Origin: Saprospiraceae bacterium
GTDB taxonomy: Bacteria; Bacteroidota; Bacteroidia; Chitinophagales; Saprospiraceae
Assembly: GCA_027488935.1 (NCBI GenBank)
Contig: JAIYAP010000022.1
Location: 124,001 to 188,000, forward strand
DNA length: 64,000 nt
Direction of reading: 5' to 3'
In this document: positions 62,533 through 64,000 of the stretch, in pieces
Layout: the number at the start of each line of letters is the position of its first letter
Numbering within the stretch: position 1 is the first letter of the stretch
Position numbers and translations under genes: made by a program
The notes under the pieces: model-generated
The model's input: the letters and a program-made list of their open reading frames with translations, nothing else
Database searches by the model: none
Told to the model about the DNA's origin: nothing

Positions 62533-64000
62533 GCTGCGTTTTATTTACAGAAGATGAAAATAAACAGGTATGATATGCCAACTGTCCAAATGCGATGCAT
62601 TCGTCGTTGGGCGATAGTTCCTGGTGAAAATAAAGGTCAAAATCGGGTAAATGCGTCTTGCACAGGTCGACCAACACGGCATTTTGAAAAACACCACCAC
62701 TGAAGGCGATTTTCGTAATTTGCTGGTCTTCTGCCACTTGTCGGATCCAATGGATCAGGGTGATATGAAAACGCGCGGCAATTTCAGGCTTGGGTTTACC
62801 GGCCTTTACATCGGCACAAAGGCATTGCATGAGTTCCGCGGGCGTGTGTGCTGCGTACACGATCGCGCGCGTGTACCCCTGCGCGGAAAAATATTGCTGA
62901 GCCGCTTCTTCCAACAACAGCGCTGCTTCTGATTCAAAACTTTGAACAGCAGGAAATCCCAGCAAAGCGGCAACGGCATCAAAAAGCCTTCCCATGCTGG
63001 AGGTTTGTACCATTCCCCCTTTTTGCAGCATTTTTTGGTAAAAACTCCACTCCTGCGCCGTAAATAGGCCTTGTATTTGCGCCAGGGCTTCTGGAATATT
63101 AGCACACAAGGCCAGGGCTGCCAAACGCGGCTCTTTCGACATTTTATCCCCCAACAAATACGGGAAATAGTCCAAATGGGCCGCCCGAGTAATGGTTTTA
63201 TCTTTGAACAAAAAATACTCGCCGCCCCAAATTTGGCCGTCCAGGCCATAGCCAACCCCATCCCAAATTACACCCAATACCGGTTCTGGACTGTTCATTA
63301 AGTCGTTTTCAGCCAAAACAGCTGCAAAATGGGCCGTATGGTGCTGAATACCGACGATGGGAACGGCCCAGTTTTCCGCCAAAGCAGCACCGATCTCCCG
63401 AGAAAAATAGCCCGGGTGCAAATCGCATAATATGGTTTCAGGCAGCACGCCCAACAATTGCTGAAAATGCTGTAAAGTATGCTGGTATTGGCCCTGGGTA
63501 TCAAACTGTTCCAAATTGCCGAGGTACTGACTGATGTACACCTGCGCGCGGTGGGTCCAACCAAAAGTACTTTTCAAATCGGCGCCGCAAGCAAGTACGG
63601 TCCCCGAATGGGACCAGGCCGCGCCCCAATAGGCGGGGGCCAATCCACGCGCACGCCGAAGCACGATGCGCTGCTGCTGTTGGGGCGAAAACTGGAGCAC
63701 CGAATCATCTTGCGGGGTCACAATGGCGCGATTATGGGTCAAAAAACCATCCGCGATATCTGATAGTCCGGCAAATGCGGCCGCGTCTTCAAAAAATATC
63801 GGTGCGCCGCTGCGGTTACCACTGGTAGCCACCAGGCCTTTTCCGAAAGCATCGCAGAGTATTTGCAGCAGGGGCGTACTGGGCAACATCACGCCGAGTT
63901 TGGATAATCCGGGCGCTATTGCGTTGGTGGCCAGCCCATTGGTTTGGGGCCGCATGGATAGGAGTACAATTGGCCCAACCGGACTTTCGAGCGCTTTTTG
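62510..64000 (-). CDS. hypF: Carbamoyltransferase HypF, 5' partial
   Basis: HypF makes the carbamoyl group that HypE turns into cyanide. The visible part, about 496 codons including 15 before the first in-window ATG, includes the end of the YrdC-like domain (APGLSKLGVMLPSTPLLQIL, VATSGNRSGAPI) and the Kae1-like domain (GIQHHTAHFAAVLAEN, WDGVGYGLDGQIWGGEYF, SFESEAALLLEEAA and KIAFSGGVFQNAVL). The acylphosphatase and zinc-finger parts lie beyond the right edge. Confidence 0.94.
   Translation of the reverse strand, partial: QKALESPVGPIVLLSMRPQTNGLATNAIAPGLSKLGVMLPSTPLLQILCDAFGKGLVATSGNRSGAPIFFEDAAAFAGLSDIADGFLTHNRAIVTPQDDSVLQFSPQQQQRIVLRRARGLAPAYWGAAWSHSGTVLACGADLKSTFGWTHRAQVYISQYLGNLEQFDTQGQYQHTLQHFQQLLGVLPETILCDLHPGYFSREIGAALAENWAVPIVGIQHHTAHFAAVLAENDLMNSPEPVLGVIWDGVGYGLDGQIWGGEYFLFKDKTITRAAHLDYFPYLLGDKMSKEPRLAALALCANIPEALAQIQGLFTAQEWSFYQKMLQKGGMVQTSSMGRLFDAVAALLGFPAVQSFESEAALLLEEAAQQYFSAQGYTRAIVYAAHTPAELMQCLCADVKAGKPKPEIAARFHITLIHWIRQVAEDQQITKIAFSGGVFQNAVLVDLCKTHLPDFDLYFHQELSPNDECIAFGQLAYHTCLFSSSVNKTQHVLSNTR

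Overview
The window comes from a member of the Bacteroidota, most likely a Saprospiria/Chitinophagia-type bacterium. The evidence is several large secreted proteins with type IX secretion (T9SS) sorting domains of both type A and type B, SprB-like adhesin repeats, promoters of the TAnnTTTG type, little sign of Shine-Dalgarno sequences, and a moderate GC content. No tRNA, rRNA, CRISPR array, insertion sequence or prophage gene was seen. The genes are dense, mostly intact and mostly chromosomal housekeeping.

Layout. Positions 1-4 kb hold two rhomboid proteases (the first cut by the window edge), an endonuclease/exonuclease/phosphatase-fold membrane protein and a CorC/HlyC-type CBS protein. 4-13 kb hold a long PurF-like amidotransferase, a two-domain amidohydrolase, an APC permease and a secreted sugar-dehydrogenase-like protein. 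13-21 kb hold a radical SAM protein, DprA, an SH3 protein, a SRPBCC protein, RuvA and Lon. 21-36.8 kb hold an SprB-repeat adhesin, a vanadium-haloperoxidase-like lipoprotein, Dcd, PurD, DinB, an acyl-CoA ligase, an Atg22-type MFS transporter and two T9SS cargo proteins. 36.8-40.8 kb hold a peroxiredoxin followed by the cysM-mec-cysO-moeZ cysteine operon. 40.8-51.4 kb hold a glycine-rich T9SS protein, small enzymes and regulators. 51.6-64 kb hold a complete-looking group 2a-type [NiFe]-hydrogenase locus: hupS, hupL, protease, an unknown protein, a TPR protein and hypA on the plus strand, converging with a minus-strand run of hypF (cut by the window edge), hypC, hypD, hypE, an NHL-repeat protein, a nickel permease, a 74-residue unknown and a DUF151 protein.

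The most notable find is regulatory. Two short open reading frames, one in front of the peroxiredoxin gene and one in front of cysM, encode runs of 5 and 7 consecutive cysteines. Each is followed about 36-39 bases later by a strong intrinsic terminator, and each carries, just after its cysteine codons, a hexamer complementary to the left arm of that terminator. This is the architecture of ribosome-stalling transcription attenuation responding to Cys-tRNA supply. It sits in front of a CysO-type (sulfur-carrier-protein) cysteine pathway. The first leader starts about 4 bases after its promoter box and so is probably leaderless. The two attenuators resemble each other in sequence and seem to be paralogous copies acting in series. 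In the same operon the sulfur carrier CysO ends Gly-Gly-Leu-Ala, so it should need trimming by the adjacent JAMM protease before activation.

The hydrogenase locus has no Tat signal and no cytochrome b subunit. HupS lacks the second cysteine of the usual proximal-cluster CxxC, and the locus carries NHL and TPR partners; together these resemble the cyanobacterial Hup and mycobacterial Huc type of aerobic, high-affinity H2 oxidation. Simple GAGTGATG-type repeats, including a perfect 33-bp inverted pair around a REP-like element, have settled at gene ends inside this locus and encode the last codons of two of its proteins.
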